From: Xanthomonas sp. DAR 80977
GTDB taxonomy: Bacteria; Pseudomonadota; Gammaproteobacteria; Xanthomonadales; Xanthomonadaceae
Direction: 5' to 3'
Assembly: GCF_041240605.1 (NCBI RefSeq)
Contig: NZ_CP162487.1
Location: 1-64,000, forward strand
Length of the DNA: 64,000 nt
Both the position numbers and the translations under genes were made by a program. Shown piece after piece: positions 12,946 through 21,575 of this stretch (within the stretch, counting starts at the first letter, position 1; the number at the start of each line of letters is the position of its first letter). The notes beneath the pieces are model-generated. The model was given only the letters and a program-made list of their open reading frames with translations. It ran no database searches and was not told the DNA's origin.

Positions 12946-13353
12946 ATGGCTTTCAGTACCGCAGGGAACCGGGGACCGCTGGCGGAGATCAATGTCACGC
13001 CGCTGGTCGATGTGATGTTGGTGCTGTTGATCATCTTCATCGTGACCGTGCCGCTGGTGACGCGGCCGATCACCATGAACCTGCCGCAGCGTGTGGATAC
13101 GCCGCAGCGCCCGCTCGCGCCGCCACCGCCGATCGAGTTGCGCCTGGACGCCAGCGGCCAGCTGTTCTGGAACGCCAGCCCCCTGCCCCTCGCCGAGCTG
13201 CAGCCGCGGCTGCAGGAGGCCATGGCGCAGGCCGCCGGCAATCCTCCGGAGCTGCGCATCGACGCCAACCCCGATGCCGAGTACGAGGTGATGGCCAAGG
13301 TGCTGGCCGCGGCCAAGAACGCGCAGGTGGACCGCATCGGCTTCGTGCAGTGA
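12946..13353 (+). CDS. third ExbD paralogue
   Basis: The 135-residue protein is a third ExbD/TolR-family subunit with the intact motif [19 protein letters not shown], including the membrane Asp. Its periplasmic domain ([13 protein letters not shown], then [22 protein letters not shown]) is closest to ExbD2. It is separated from the tonB operon by a terminator and a REP, has its own strong ribosome site (AGGAGG), and ends with its own near-copy of the exbD2 terminator. It looks like a recent tandem duplication of exbD2 that now has an independent transcript. All key residues remain, so it is probably functional. Confidence 0.88.
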   Translation: MAFSTAGNRGPLAEINVTPLVDVMLVLLIIFIVTVPLVTRPITMNLPQRVDTPQRPLAPPPPIELRLDASGQLFWNASPLPLAELQPRLQEAMAQAAGNPPELRIDANPDAEYEVMAKVLAAAKNAQVDRIGFVQ

Positions 13354-13392
13354 TGCGCTTTTAGCGCAACAGCTCCGTCATGACGGACCGCA

Positions 13393-13419
13393 AACGCCAT
13401 CGGCGACGGTGGCGTTTTT
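13393..13419 (+). terminator. Rho-independent terminator after third exbD
   Basis: AACGCCATCG (13393-13402), loop GCGA, CGGTGGCGTT (13407-13416), then TTT. The stem has one T-G wobble and is otherwise the same as the terminator after exbD2. Confidence 0.85.
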
Positions 13420-13634
13420 GCATCGGCGCCGGTGCGAAAACAACAGAGTCAAGGCCGATGTCGGCTTCGCCGTGGCATTGTCCATGCTGATGCGGCTTTC
13501 TCGAGAAGAGCCAGCCTCCGATCGCGATGGCAGCAGCGCATGTACATTCATATCTAGCGCATTGATTTCCGAATCAGCCAGCTTCGGCTTGTACTGCCAG
13601 GCGAAACGTCCTCCAGCAGCTGCCGACGCCACTT

Positions 13635-13700
13635 GTGGGAGCGACTTCAGTCGCGACAGGCCTTCTCGCTGAAGCGCGTCGCGACTGAAGTCGCTCCCAC
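13635..13700. repeat. REP doublet (REPIN), inverted pair
   Basis: Two REP copies face each other: 13635-13657 in + sense and 13678-13700 in - sense, 20 bases apart. This is the REPIN form mobilised by REP-associated tyrosine transposases in other bacteria. It lies in the 512-base gap between the third exbD and pdxJ (13354-13865), which otherwise holds only the exbD terminator; I see no gene there. Confidence 0.85.
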
Positions 13701-13865
13701 AACCAGGCTTGCGCCGTAACTGGCATGCCGATGTTGTAGCAAAAATGCGGGGCGGCCACAGGTCATTGCTCCCGACGACATCGGCAAGCTCGGCCGTTGC
13801 CGATGGCCGACTTTCTCCACAAGACTCCCGCACAAGTCCCGGTCTCTGCCCGAAACGCAGACGGG

Positions 13866-14618
13866 CTAGCGCGCAGCAGCCAGGATCTCCAGATACGCCT
13901 TCACCGTGGCATCCAACCCGGCGTACAGCGCCTCGCCGATCAGGGCGTGGCCGATGGACACCTCCAGCACCTGCGGCACCGCGGCCAGGAACGCGCCGAG
14001 ATTGGCCTGGGCCAGGTCGTGGCCGGCATTGACGCCGAGCCCGGCGGCCTGGGCGCGGCGCGCGGCCGCGGCGAAGGCGGCCGGTGCGGTGGCATCGCCG
14101 CGTTCGAACGCTTCCGCGTACGGGCCGGTGTACAGCTCGACGCGATCGGCGCCGAGTTCGGCGGCGCGTGCCAGCCCGGGATTGTCGGCATCGACGAACA
14201 GGCTGACCCGGCAGCCCAGCGCCTTCAGTTCGGCGATCAGCGGACGCAGGCGTTCGCTGTCGCGGCCGAAGTCGAAGCCATGGTCGGAGGTCAGTTGCCC
14301 GTCGCCATCCGGGACCAGGGTCGCCTGCGCCGGACGCACCTGGGCGCACAGCGGGATCAGCCCGGGATAGCCGGGCCGCGGCGGCGCGAACGGATTGCCC
14401 TCGATGTTGAACTCGACGCCGCGCGCGCGAGTCAGTTCGGCCAGCGCCAGCACGTCCTCGGCATGGATGTGGCGCCGGTCCGGGCGCGGATGCACGGTGA
14501 TGCCGTGCGCGCCGGCGTCCAGGCAGGCGCGCGCCGCATCGAGCACGCTCGGCAGCTCGCCGCCGCGCGAGTTGCGCAGCACCGCGATCTTGTTGACGTT
14601 GACGCTGAGCTGGGTCAT
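13866..14618 (-). CDS. pdxJ: pyridoxine 5'-phosphate synthase
   Basis: PdxJ condenses 1-deoxy-D-xylulose 5-phosphate with 3-amino-2-oxopropyl phosphate to pyridoxine 5'-phosphate, the last ring-closing step of DXP-dependent vitamin B6 synthesis. The 250 residues show family landmarks: [17 protein letters not shown], the [14 protein letters not shown] loop, FNIEGNP, and the C-terminal [10 protein letters not shown], then [15 protein letters not shown]. It is a TIM-barrel enzyme of normal length. The gene is on the minus strand, with a small membrane-protein gene 13 bases upstream in the same direction. Confidence 0.95.
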   Translation of the reverse strand: MTQLSVNVNKIAVLRNSRGGELPSVLDAARACLDAGAHGITVHPRPDRRHIHAEDVLALAELTRARGVEFNIEGNPFAPPRPGYPGLIPLCAQVRPAQATLVPDGDGQLTSDHGFDFGRDSERLRPLIAELKALGCRVSLFVDADNPGLARAAELGADRVELYTGPYAEAFERGDATAPAAFAAAARRAQAAGLGVNAGHDLAQANLGAFLAAVPQVLEVSIGHALIGEALYAGLDATVKAYLEILAAAR

Positions 14619-14631
14619 CGGCGGGCGGCGC

Positions 14632-14901
14632 TTACGAGGAGATCGCGTCGTCGCTGGAGGCGGCCGCCGCGGCGCGGCGCGCCTCGGCCTGTTCGCGCAG
14701 CCGGCGCAGCTCGGCCGGATCGATCATCGGCGCGGCGTCGCGCTGGCTGGCGTCGCCGATCTTGGCCACGTACCAGCCGCGCGCCCAGGCCAGCAGGAAG
14801 CCCAATGCGGCCAGCAGCGCCAGGATCAGCAGCGACACATGCGGCGTGGAGAACGCCAGGACGAAGGCACCCAGCGCGAGCAGCAGAAAAAGCCAGTACA
14901 T
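14632..14901 (-). CDS. small membrane protein of unknown function
   Basis: The 89-residue product has two hydrophobic helices (about 2-20 and 22-42; [17 protein letters not shown], then [16 protein letters not shown]), followed by a charged tail with a short coiled-coil-like stretch ([15 protein letters not shown]). A ribosome site (GGGGAG) precedes the ATG. It sits 13 bases upstream of pdxJ on the same strand, so they are probably cotranscribed. I do not recognise a named family. Confidence 0.7.
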   Translation of the reverse strand: MYWLFLLLALGAFVLAFSTPHVSLLILALLAALGFLLAWARGWYVAKIGDASQRDAAPMIDPAELRRLREQAEARRAAAAASSDDAISS

Positions 14902-15034
14902 GACGATCTCCCCAAGGATGGGCGCAGTGTAGCGCCGCCCGGGCGGCCGGTTCCACGGTGAACCGCGAGGACGCTTGCAGCGCGGCGTGCCTCGCCGGAC
15001 CCGGCCAGCCGGTCGCTCGCTTGGCGGCGCCGCG

Positions 15035-16507
15035 CTACAGCAGCGGCGAGGTCAGCCGTGCCAACGCCTCGGGCAGCCGGTAGCGCCACAGCGAGCGCTT
15101 GCGGTCGTCGCGCACCTGCACCGCGTCGGCGATCTCGCCGGCGACCAGCGTGGCCAGCTCCTGGGTCAGCTGGCGGTCGCGGAACATCGCCGCCACCTCG
15201 AAATTGAGGCGGAAACTGCGGTTGTCGAAGTTGGCGCTGCCGACGATGCACAGCGCCTCGTCCACGATCAGCGCCTTGCTGTGCAGCATGCGCGGGCCGT
15301 ACTCGTAGATCTTGACCCCGGCCTGCAGCAGCTCGTCGAAATACGAACGCGCCGCCAGCGTCACCAGTCGCGAATCGCTGCGCTTGGGCACCAGCAGGCG
15401 CACGTCCAGCCCGCCCAGCGCGGCCGAGGTCAGCGCCATGCGCGCGGCCTCGCCCGGCACGAAGTACGGCGTCACCAGCCACACCCGGCGCTGCGCCTCG
15501 TAGATCGCCGCCACCTGCATGCGGTGGATGCTCTCCCACGACGAATCCGGGCCGGACACCAGCACCTGCGCCTGGATCGCGCCGTCGTCGCGGCCAGGCA
15601 TGTCGTGCGGCCAGATCTGCGCCATGTCGAAGGCGTCGCGGCCCTGGCGGGTGGCGTACAGCCAGTCCTCGACGAATACCAGCTGCAGGCTGCGCACCAC
15701 GTGGCCCTCGCAGCGCACGTGCAGGTCGCGGTAGGCGTCGGCGCGCAGCGCCTCGTTCTCCTCGTCGGTGACGTTGATGCCGCCGGTGAAGCCGATGCGG
15801 CCGTCGATCACCACGATCTTGCGGTGAGTGCGCAGGTTGACCCACGGCCGCTTGAACTTGAACGGGCGCAGCAATTGGGTGGGATGGAACCAGGCCGCCT
15901 CGCCGCCGGCGTCCAGCAGCGGCTGCAGGAAGCGTTTGCGCACCTGCGAGGAGCCCACCGCGTCCAGCAGCAGGCGCACCTTGACCCCGGCGCGGGCGCG
16001 CTCGACCAGCGCGTCGCGGATGCGCGTGCCGCTGCGGTCGGGATTGAAGATGTAGTACTCCAGGTGCACGTGGTGCTGCGCGGCGGCGATGTCGCGCACG
16101 ATCGCCTCGTAGGTGGCCGCGCCGTCCACCAGCCATTGCGCGGTGGTCGCCGAACTCGGCGCCAGCCCGGTGGTGGCCTGGGCGATCTTGGCCAGCTCGG
16201 TGCAGTCCGCGTCGGGCGGACAGACGCTGCTGTAGTGCTCCATGCCCGAGCGCGAACGGCCGCGGCGCAGGCGCTGCCGCTTCACCTTCTGCGGCCCGAG
16301 CAGGTAGTAGATGACGAAGCCCAGGTACGGCAGCGCCGCCAGCGACAGCACCCAGCTCAGCGTCGCCGCCGGCTCGCGCTTCTGCAGCACGATCCAGCCG
16401 CTCAGCCACAGGATGTACAGCAGGTAGGCGGCGGTGAGGTAGGCGCCGAAATGGGGAATGCCGGTCAGCCAGTCCCAGGTGCTCTGCAGGGTCGCGAATA
16501 CGAACAT
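15035..16507 (-). CDS. cardiolipin synthase (PLD family)
   Basis: The 490-residue protein is a phospholipase-D-type cardiolipin synthase that joins two phosphatidylglycerols, or a related pair, at the inner membrane. Two N-terminal membrane helices (about 22-40 and 52-70) precede two HKD motifs: HRKIVVIDGRIGFTGG from residue 228, and HSKALIVDEALCIVGSANFDNRS near residue 410. It fits ClsA in length and topology. It is on the minus strand with no close partner. Confidence 0.92.
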   Translation of the reverse strand: MFVFATLQSTWDWLTGIPHFGAYLTAAYLLYILWLSGWIVLQKREPAATLSWVLSLAALPYLGFVIYYLLGPQKVKRQRLRRGRSRSGMEHYSSVCPPDADCTELAKIAQATTGLAPSSATTAQWLVDGAATYEAIVRDIAAAQHHVHLEYYIFNPDRSGTRIRDALVERARAGVKVRLLLDAVGSSQVRKRFLQPLLDAGGEAAWFHPTQLLRPFKFKRPWVNLRTHRKIVVIDGRIGFTGGINVTDEENEALRADAYRDLHVRCEGHVVRSLQLVFVEDWLYATRQGRDAFDMAQIWPHDMPGRDDGAIQAQVLVSGPDSSWESIHRMQVAAIYEAQRRVWLVTPYFVPGEAARMALTSAALGGLDVRLLVPKRSDSRLVTLAARSYFDELLQAGVKIYEYGPRMLHSKALIVDEALCIVGSANFDNRSFRLNFEVAAMFRDRQLTQELATLVAGEIADAVQVRDDRKRSLWRYRLPEALARLTSPLL

Positions 16508-16615
16508 CGGCGGATTCTACGGGGCCGGCGCGGCTCCTGCGCGTGGCGCTGAAAGATTCAGCGGCGCCTGCCCGTCGTCGCAGCGGCCGAGACGGCGACG
16601 GCGTAGCCTGTGCCG

Positions 16616-17701
16616 ATGAGCACGGCCATCAAGGGACGCGGCGCCGGCAGCCACCTGCCCGGCCGCTTCGAACGCACCATCAGCCAGGCCGAGGACGACG
16701 GCTGGCACCCCGACGACAGCGAGGAATTCGCCGCGCCGCGGTTGCGCACCGAAGTGCGCGAGGAGACCGCGCGCAGCATCATCAGCCGCAACCAGTCGCC
16801 GGACGTGGGCTTTTCGCAGTCGGTCAATCCGTACCGCGGCTGCGAGCACGGCTGCAGCTACTGCTTCGCCCGCCCCAGCCACGCCTACCTCAACTTGTCG
16901 CCGGGGCTGGACTTCGAGACCCGCCTGTTCGCCAAGACCAACGCGCCGGAGCTGCTGCGCCGCGAACTGGCCAAGCCAGGCTACGTGCCCAGCCCGATCG
17001 CGCTGGGCATCAACACCGACGCCTACCAGCCGATCGAGCGCAAGCTGCAGCTGACCCGCCGGCTGATCGAGGTGCTGTGGGAGACCCGCCATCCGTTCTC
17101 GCTGATCACCAAGAACGCGCTGGTCGAGCGCGACCTGGACCTGCTGGTGCCGCTGGCGCGCGAGAACCTGGTCAGCGTGCACTTCTCGGTGACCTCGCTG
17201 GACCCGCGCCTGTCGGCGCGGCTGGAGCCGCGCGCCTCGGCGCCGCATGCGCGGCTGCGCGCGATGCGCACGCTGCACGAGGCCGGGGTGCCGGTGGGGG
17301 TGATGGTGGCGCCGGTGATCCCGTGGATCAACGACCACGAGCTGGAAGCGGTGCTGGAGGCGGCGCACGCCGCCGGCGCCGACTCCGCCGGCTACGTGCT
17401 GCTGCGCCTGCCGCACGAGGTGGCGCCGCTGTTCCGCGACTGGCTGCAGGCGCACCACCCCGACCGCGCCGCGCACGTGATGAGCACGGTGCAGCAGCTG
17501 CGCGGCGGCAAGGACTACGACGCCACCTTCGGCAAGCGCATGCGCGGCGAAGGCGTCTATGCCGACCTGCTGGCGCGGCGCTTCGCGCTGGCGCACAAGC
17601 GCCTGGGTTATGCCGAACGCATGCGCCGGCCGCTGGACTGCAGCCGCTTCGTCAGGTCGCTGCCGCCGCGCGCGCCATCGCCGCAGGGCGTGCTGTTTTG
17701 A
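16616..17701 (+). CDS. PA0069-family radical SAM protein
   Basis: The protein belongs to the PA0069 family of radical SAM enzymes, related to spore photoproduct lyase-like proteins, whose reaction is not settled. From ATG 16616 it has 361 residues; a GTG two codons upstream (16610) is also possible. The 4Fe-4S motif CEHGCSYC gives Cys76, Cys80 and Cys83. The downstream family motifs GINTDAYQPIER and ITKNALVERDLDLL are intact. Confidence 0.9.
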   Translation: MSTAIKGRGAGSHLPGRFERTISQAEDDGWHPDDSEEFAAPRLRTEVREETARSIISRNQSPDVGFSQSVNPYRGCEHGCSYCFARPSHAYLNLSPGLDFETRLFAKTNAPELLRRELAKPGYVPSPIALGINTDAYQPIERKLQLTRRLIEVLWETRHPFSLITKNALVERDLDLLVPLARENLVSVHFSVTSLDPRLSARLEPRASAPHARLRAMRTLHEAGVPVGVMVAPVIPWINDHELEAVLEAAHAAGADSAGYVLLRLPHEVAPLFRDWLQAHHPDRAAHVMSTVQQLRGGKDYDATFGKRMRGEGVYADLLARRFALAHKRLGYAERMRRPLDCSRFVRSLPPRAPSPQGVLF

Positions 17702-17712
17702 GGCGGGGATTG

Positions 17713-17914
17713 GGGAGTCGGGATTGGGGATTCGTAAAAGCAACGGCGGGCTTGCCGCGGTAGCCGCTGACATCCGAATCCCGGACGTCACGCGGCCGCG
17801 TGACCGGAACGGATCGGCTGGCGAAGGGAACCTGCGCCAGTCAGTAGCCAAACGAAAGCCGGCTGGCGAACAGCCGCCGCATCCCGCTCTTGCGAATCCC
17901 CAATCCCGACTCCC
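17713..17914. repeat. long-range 22-bp inverted repeat flanking a gene gap
   Basis: A 22-base sequence (17713-17734, starting GGGAGTCGGGATTGGGG) recurs as a perfect reverse complement at 17893-17914. The arms bracket most of the gap between the radical SAM gene and the oxygenase gene and point inwards. Related fragments occur near 48926, 50560 and 50766, so it is a dispersed intergenic repeat. I see no gene between the arms. Confidence 0.75.
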
Positions 17915-17920
17915 TACTCC

Positions 17921-18628
17921 CTACTCCCGGCCGTACAACGCCTGCGCGGACTGAAAAAGGATCCAGCTGGTGGCGATGAACTTGTCGCCGCCCTGCGGGC
18001 GGTTGCCGCGGTGGGTGTGGGTGAACGCGGTCGGCGCGATCAGCAGGCTGCCGGCGCGCGGTGCGATCTTGCGCCGCTGGAACAGGAACTCGGTCTCGCC
18101 GTCCTGGAAATCGTCGTTGAGGTACAGCGTCCACAGCAGGTGCCGGTGCAGGGTCTCGGCGCCGGGATCGCGCGGGTACAGCTCGCAGTGCCAGTACGGA
18201 TAGCCGCCCTCGCCCGCCTGGTACCACTGCAGGTTGATCGCGCCCGGACGCAGGCAGGTGCGGGCCAGGTTGGAGAGCGCCGCATCGTCCAGCAGCGCGA
18301 AATCGTCGGCGCCGAGCCGGTGCGGCTGGCCGTCGGCGCCGGGTACCTGCAGCATCAGCGGCGAGATCAGCGCCTGTGGGTACTTGCGCAGATAGCCGAG
18401 CAGGCCGGCGAACACCGCCTGCTGCAGCCGCTGTTCCACGTCGCGCCACGGCTCCAGCCCGCTGATGCGCAGGTCGCGGCTGCGCTTGAGCTCGGGGAAC
18501 ACGCCGCTGCCGACCTCGCCCGGCTGCAACTGCGAACTGGCGCGCAGGCGGCGCATGATCGCGGCGCAATCCTCGCGGGACATGGCGCCGTCGAAGACCT
18601 CGATGAAATCGGGAGTGGGTTCGGACAT
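17921..18628 (-). CDS. 2OG-Fe(II) oxygenase superfamily protein
   Basis: The 235-residue protein looks like a 2-oxoglutarate and Fe(II)-dependent dioxygenase with a double-stranded beta-helix core. The metal triad candidates are His and Glu in YPYWHCELYP and the distal His in THTHRGNRPQGG, with the 2OG-binding Arg/Lys region just after. Its substrate is unknown. It is a single gene, tail-facing the radical SAM gene across a 22-bp inverted repeat, and diverges from the deoxyribosyltransferase gene. Confidence 0.75.
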   Translation of the reverse strand: MSEPTPDFIEVFDGAMSREDCAAIMRRLRASSQLQPGEVGSGVFPELKRSRDLRISGLEPWRDVEQRLQQAVFAGLLGYLRKYPQALISPLMLQVPGADGQPHRLGADDFALLDDAALSNLARTCLRPGAINLQWYQAGEGGYPYWHCELYPRDPGAETLHRHLLWTLYLNDDFQDGETEFLFQRRKIAPRAGSLLIAPTAFTHTHRGNRPQGGDKFIATSWILFQSAQALYGRE

Positions 18629-18732
18629 CGCGCGACCTTACCAGCGATCCCGCGGCATCGCAGCTGCGCCGTTGGCATCCGTCCCTGTGCGCGCCGACAA
18701 TGCGCGTCCCGCCGCCCGCCTTGCCCTCGCCG

Positions 18733-19251
18733 ATGATCCGCACGCTGTACCTCGCCGGCCCCGACGTGTTCCGTCCCGACGCCGCCGCCCGCGGCGAAAC
18801 CTTGAAGCGATGGTGCGCCGGGTTCGGCTTCGAGGGCCTGTTCCCGCTGGACCAGGCGGTGCCGGCGCAGATCGCCGACCCGGCCGCGCAGGCGCGCTGG
18901 ATCTATGAGGCCAACATCGGCCTGATCGCGCAGGCCGACGCGGTACTGGCCAACCTGGATTTCTTCCGCGGCCCGGAGCCGGACAGCGGCACCTGCTTCG
19001 AGGTCGGCTACGCCGTGGCGCTGGGCAAGCCGGTGTACGGCTACATCCCCGACGACGGTAGCTTCGCCGAGCGCATCCGCGCCCGCCATCCCGGCGCGAT
19101 CGGCGCCGACGGCCGCGTCGACACCCACGGCTGGCACTTCGAGGAATTCGGCCTGCCGCTCAACCTGATGCTGGCGGTCCCGGCGCCGCTGGTGGTGGGC
19201 GATGCGCGGCGCGCGCTGGCGCGGTTGCGGGAGGATCTGGGCCCGGCCTAG
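18733..19251 (+). CDS. nucleoside 2-deoxyribosyltransferase
   Basis: The 172-residue protein (start ATG 18733, MIRTLYLAGPDVF) belongs to the nucleoside 2-deoxyribosyltransferase family, which exchanges or hydrolyses the base of deoxynucleosides. Diagnostic parts are LAGPDVF at the N-terminus, DAVLANLDFFRGPEPDSGTCFEVGYA in the middle (the Asp and the catalytic Glu), and ALGKPVYGY. An 11-codon upstream extension exists but is Pro-rich and not family-like. Its 3' end overlaps the minus-strand gene below by 4 bases. Confidence 0.88.
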   Translation: MIRTLYLAGPDVFRPDAAARGETLKRWCAGFGFEGLFPLDQAVPAQIADPAAQARWIYEANIGLIAQADAVLANLDFFRGPEPDSGTCFEVGYAVALGKPVYGYIPDDGSFAERIRARHPGAIGADGRVDTHGWHFEEFGLPLNLMLAVPAPLVVGDARRALARLREDLGPA

Positions 19252-19847
19252 CCGGCCGCTTCCGCTGGCGGAGCGAAAACGGTCAGGTGCTGGGCAATGT
19301 CCGTATGCAGCAGGTAGTCCCAGCTCATGTACAGGAACGCCGTGCCGTCCTGCAGCTGCCGCAGTCCGAAGCGCGTATCGCCACCGTCCGCCATGCGGCC
19401 CCAGCCGAGCAATTTTTCCGCCTGCAGGATCAGGTGCTGCGTGGTGATGGCGGCCGCGCTCAACACCTTGCCGCCGCGGCTGTCGAGGAATGCCTGCACC
19501 GTCAGGTGCGGATAGGTGAGGCCCAGCTCCGGATGCTTGATCGCCGCCAGGCGCTTCTCGTACTCGGTTTCGGCGCCGCTGGGCTTTCGGTAGCGGATCG
19601 AGAATGTCTTGCGATCCGGCCCCCACTGGACCCGGCTGGCGATGCTGCGCATGCCGATGCGGTTGCCCACGACCTGCCATGCATCGATCCCGGCCAGCAG
19701 ATCGAAGTCGAGCGCCAGCTGCGTCTCCACGTTCGCTTCGACCAGGTGCAATTCGCCACCGCCGATGCGCGGATGCGAAGCGATATGCGGCCAGACCCTG
19801 GTCTGGAAATCCTGTGCGCTCTGCGACAGGTTGAGCTGGACATCCAT
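19248..19847 (-). CDS. hypothetical protein
   Basis: A 199-residue protein of no family I recognise. The start is ATG 19847 (MDVQLNLSQSAQDFQTRVWP), preceded by an AGGGAG ribosome site; a start six codons upstream has no such support. No signal peptide or membrane segment is visible. It has mixed alpha/beta character with conserved-looking stretches such as WGPDRKTFSIRYRKPSGAETEYEKR. Its stop overlaps the 3' end of the deoxyribosyltransferase gene. It begins a minus-strand block of orphans reaching 23.2 kb. Confidence 0.65.
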   Translation of the reverse strand: MDVQLNLSQSAQDFQTRVWPHIASHPRIGGGELHLVEANVETQLALDFDLLAGIDAWQVVGNRIGMRSIASRVQWGPDRKTFSIRYRKPSGAETEYEKRLAAIKHPELGLTYPHLTVQAFLDSRGGKVLSAAAITTQHLILQAEKLLGWGRMADGGDTRFGLRQLQDGTAFLYMSWDYLLHTDIAQHLTVFAPPAEAAG

Positions 19848-20033
19848 GCAGCGCTCCCTGCGCATTCGATCGTCCGGCGATGATGCCAGCGGGCCTTGCG
19901 GCGAGAGCGTATCCGGATCTCGAAGTCAGGACTTGTCTACCGCACTGGCCGGAGCGATCGCTCCATCGGTGCCTGCTTCTGTCGCTACAGAGCGGCCTTT
20001 ACAGGAGTCGGCTTGCAGGACAGCTGCGCATGG

Positions 20034-20306
20034 TTACCGCGCTTTCGGTGGCGACGCACTGCCGCGGATCGCGTAACCCAGCAACACCAGCCAGGCGACC
20101 AGGGCCAGCAGCGTCGGCAGCTGGAACTTGCTGGACGTGCCCAGCGTGAAGCTTCTGGCGGCAAAGAAGATGAGAACCCACAGCGCCAGGTTGGCGGCGA
20201 CGATCGGCCGGCGCGCCTTGTGCCGGGTGAACCAGGAAATGACGCTCGGCATCAGCGCGACCGGCGCCGTGGCGAAGAAGAACATGAGGAAGACCGTCTG
20301 GTTCAT
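20034..20306 (-). CDS. small three-helix membrane protein
   Basis: The 90-residue product (MNQTVFLMFFFATAPVALMP) has three hydrophobic segments with a basic loop (WFTRHKARRP) between the first two. The pattern 'LMPSVISWFTRHKARRPIVAANL' (positions about 16-38) resembles the layout of superinfection-immunity-type small membrane proteins, but the match is loose. Its ATG overlaps the stop of the upstream gene by ATGA, so it is translated by coupling with the 168-residue protein. Confidence 0.6.
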   Translation of the reverse strand: MNQTVFLMFFFATAPVALMPSVISWFTRHKARRPIVAANLALWVLIFFAARSFTLGTSSKFQLPTLLALVAWLVLLGYAIRGSASPPKAR

Positions 20307-20809
20307 GTCGATTCGAGCGGTGGTTCGATTCCAATGCATTGCCAGGCCTCGCACCGATAGCCGAGATCTTGGGATACATCGCGGAACCGTAATCTGAAGA
20401 GGCTTGCGTCGAAGCCGCCGAGCCTCTTGGATTTGGCATGAAGCACCTCGGTGCCCTGGTAGATCAAAAAGACTGCATAAGCGACAGCTTGTCCGGTTGG
20501 CAGAGTTCTAATGACATCAAAGTCTGGCCGAACGCTGAAGTGACCAACGTTCAACTTATCAGGAATCGGAGGAAGGCCAAAAGGCGGTGAGCGTCCAGAG
20601 ACGCGCTTCTGAAATCGAAACGGATGCCGAGGGGTGCCGTCCGGTTTGGCATGATCCTCAATCAACTCAAGGTCGATCCAAAGATGCTCCATGAACCCGC
20701 CGTAGTCCCCACTTAAGCGATCGCTCAGTGCGGTAATGACCGGACGTAGTGAATCAGCAACTTTCGATGTCCTTCGGTCAACCATATTGGCATGTATTTT
20801 AAGACGCAT
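20303..20809 (-). CDS. hypothetical protein coupled to a membrane protein
   Basis: A 168-residue soluble protein (MRLKIHANMVDRRTSKVADS) with no family I recognise. It is visibly richer in A/T than the core genes nearby. No signal peptide or membrane segment. Its stop overlaps the start of the three-helix membrane protein in an ATGA, indicating a two-gene unit. The pairing of a soluble and a small membrane protein recalls effector-immunity or toxin-antitoxin units, but no catalytic motif supports that here. Confidence 0.6.
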   Translation of the reverse strand: MRLKIHANMVDRRTSKVADSLRPVITALSDRLSGDYGGFMEHLWIDLELIEDHAKPDGTPRHPFRFQKRVSGRSPPFGLPPIPDKLNVGHFSVRPDFDVIRTLPTGQAVAYAVFLIYQGTEVLHAKSKRLGGFDASLFRLRFRDVSQDLGYRCEAWQCIGIEPPLEST

Positions 20810-21002
20810 TCCAGTCTCGCAGATCAATGATGGGTCGAGGCCCGAAAAGAACCGACCCACGAAGCGGGTTCATCTGCGAGCGCGAAGAACATCAGCCATG
20901 CAGCAAAAAGCCCAGCGCCTCCTGAACGGCCCGGCTGAATTTGCATGTGCCCCTTCGTGCATGAACTGAATTCCGCCACGCGGCGGTATCGGAGTGGATG
21001 AA

Positions 21003-21458
21003 CTAGGCCGTAGCCCATCCTGCTCGATTGCTGAAAGTTTCATAGCTCACCGAGGTGTCGAAAACGTCGGGCGCCTCGCCGGACTTGAGTTCGTATGCGG
21101 CGCTCGCGAGTTCCAAGAGAGCCTCGAAATCCATGTCCTTCGGGAACTGAGTCGGATCGGACAGCACAGATGCATAGAACTCTTGGCCATTCGCCACGAC
21201 ACAGCAACGGGCGTACAGGAAGAGATCGACAGAGAAGTGCTGCTTGCCGCCGGTGTAGGCGTCCGTGCCTATCTGCTTGGCATGGGCCATCGTGTCCAGG
21301 GCATACAGCTTCCGACTCAGGATCTCCTCGAAAGCGCCGATGTCTTCCAGCGAGTGCTTGGCTAGCTCTTTCACGGCAGGTCTGAGCACTGCGTCGTCGT
21401 CGCCCGTGCGCTTCCAGTTGAGCAGGCCAATGATCTGCCAGAACTCTCTTTCATCCAT
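21003..21458 (-). CDS. DUF4240 domain-containing protein
   Basis: The 151-residue protein starts MDEREFWQIIGLLNW, the typical opening of DUF4240 proteins, whose function is unknown; the domain often appears in orphan or immunity-like loci. The start at ATG 21458 has a good ribosome site (AAGGAG). The rest is helical with AYELKSGEAPDVFDTSVSYE near the end. It lies in the minus-strand orphan block, 193 bases upstream of the 168-residue gene. The gap between them shows nothing I can name. Confidence 0.7.
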   Translation of the reverse strand: MDEREFWQIIGLLNWKRTGDDDAVLRPAVKELAKHSLEDIGAFEEILSRKLYALDTMAHAKQIGTDAYTGGKQHFSVDLFLYARCCVVANGQEFYASVLSDPTQFPKDMDFEALLELASAAYELKSGEAPDVFDTSVSYETFSNRAGWATA

Positions 21459-21575
21459 TGCGACGCTCTCCTTGAGTAGCCCGACGGCGATCAGATCGCG
21501 CAATTGTGGCCCAATGCCATCGTCTCCAACAACGGCAGAGCTGTCAATTTCCCTACCGAAGTCCAGGTCGCGAAG

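Noticed and set aside
14949..14966. GGTTCCACGGTGAACC as a fourth parS
   Set aside because: The centre is CACGGTG instead of CACGTG, breaking the ParB consensus; it is also far from the cluster.
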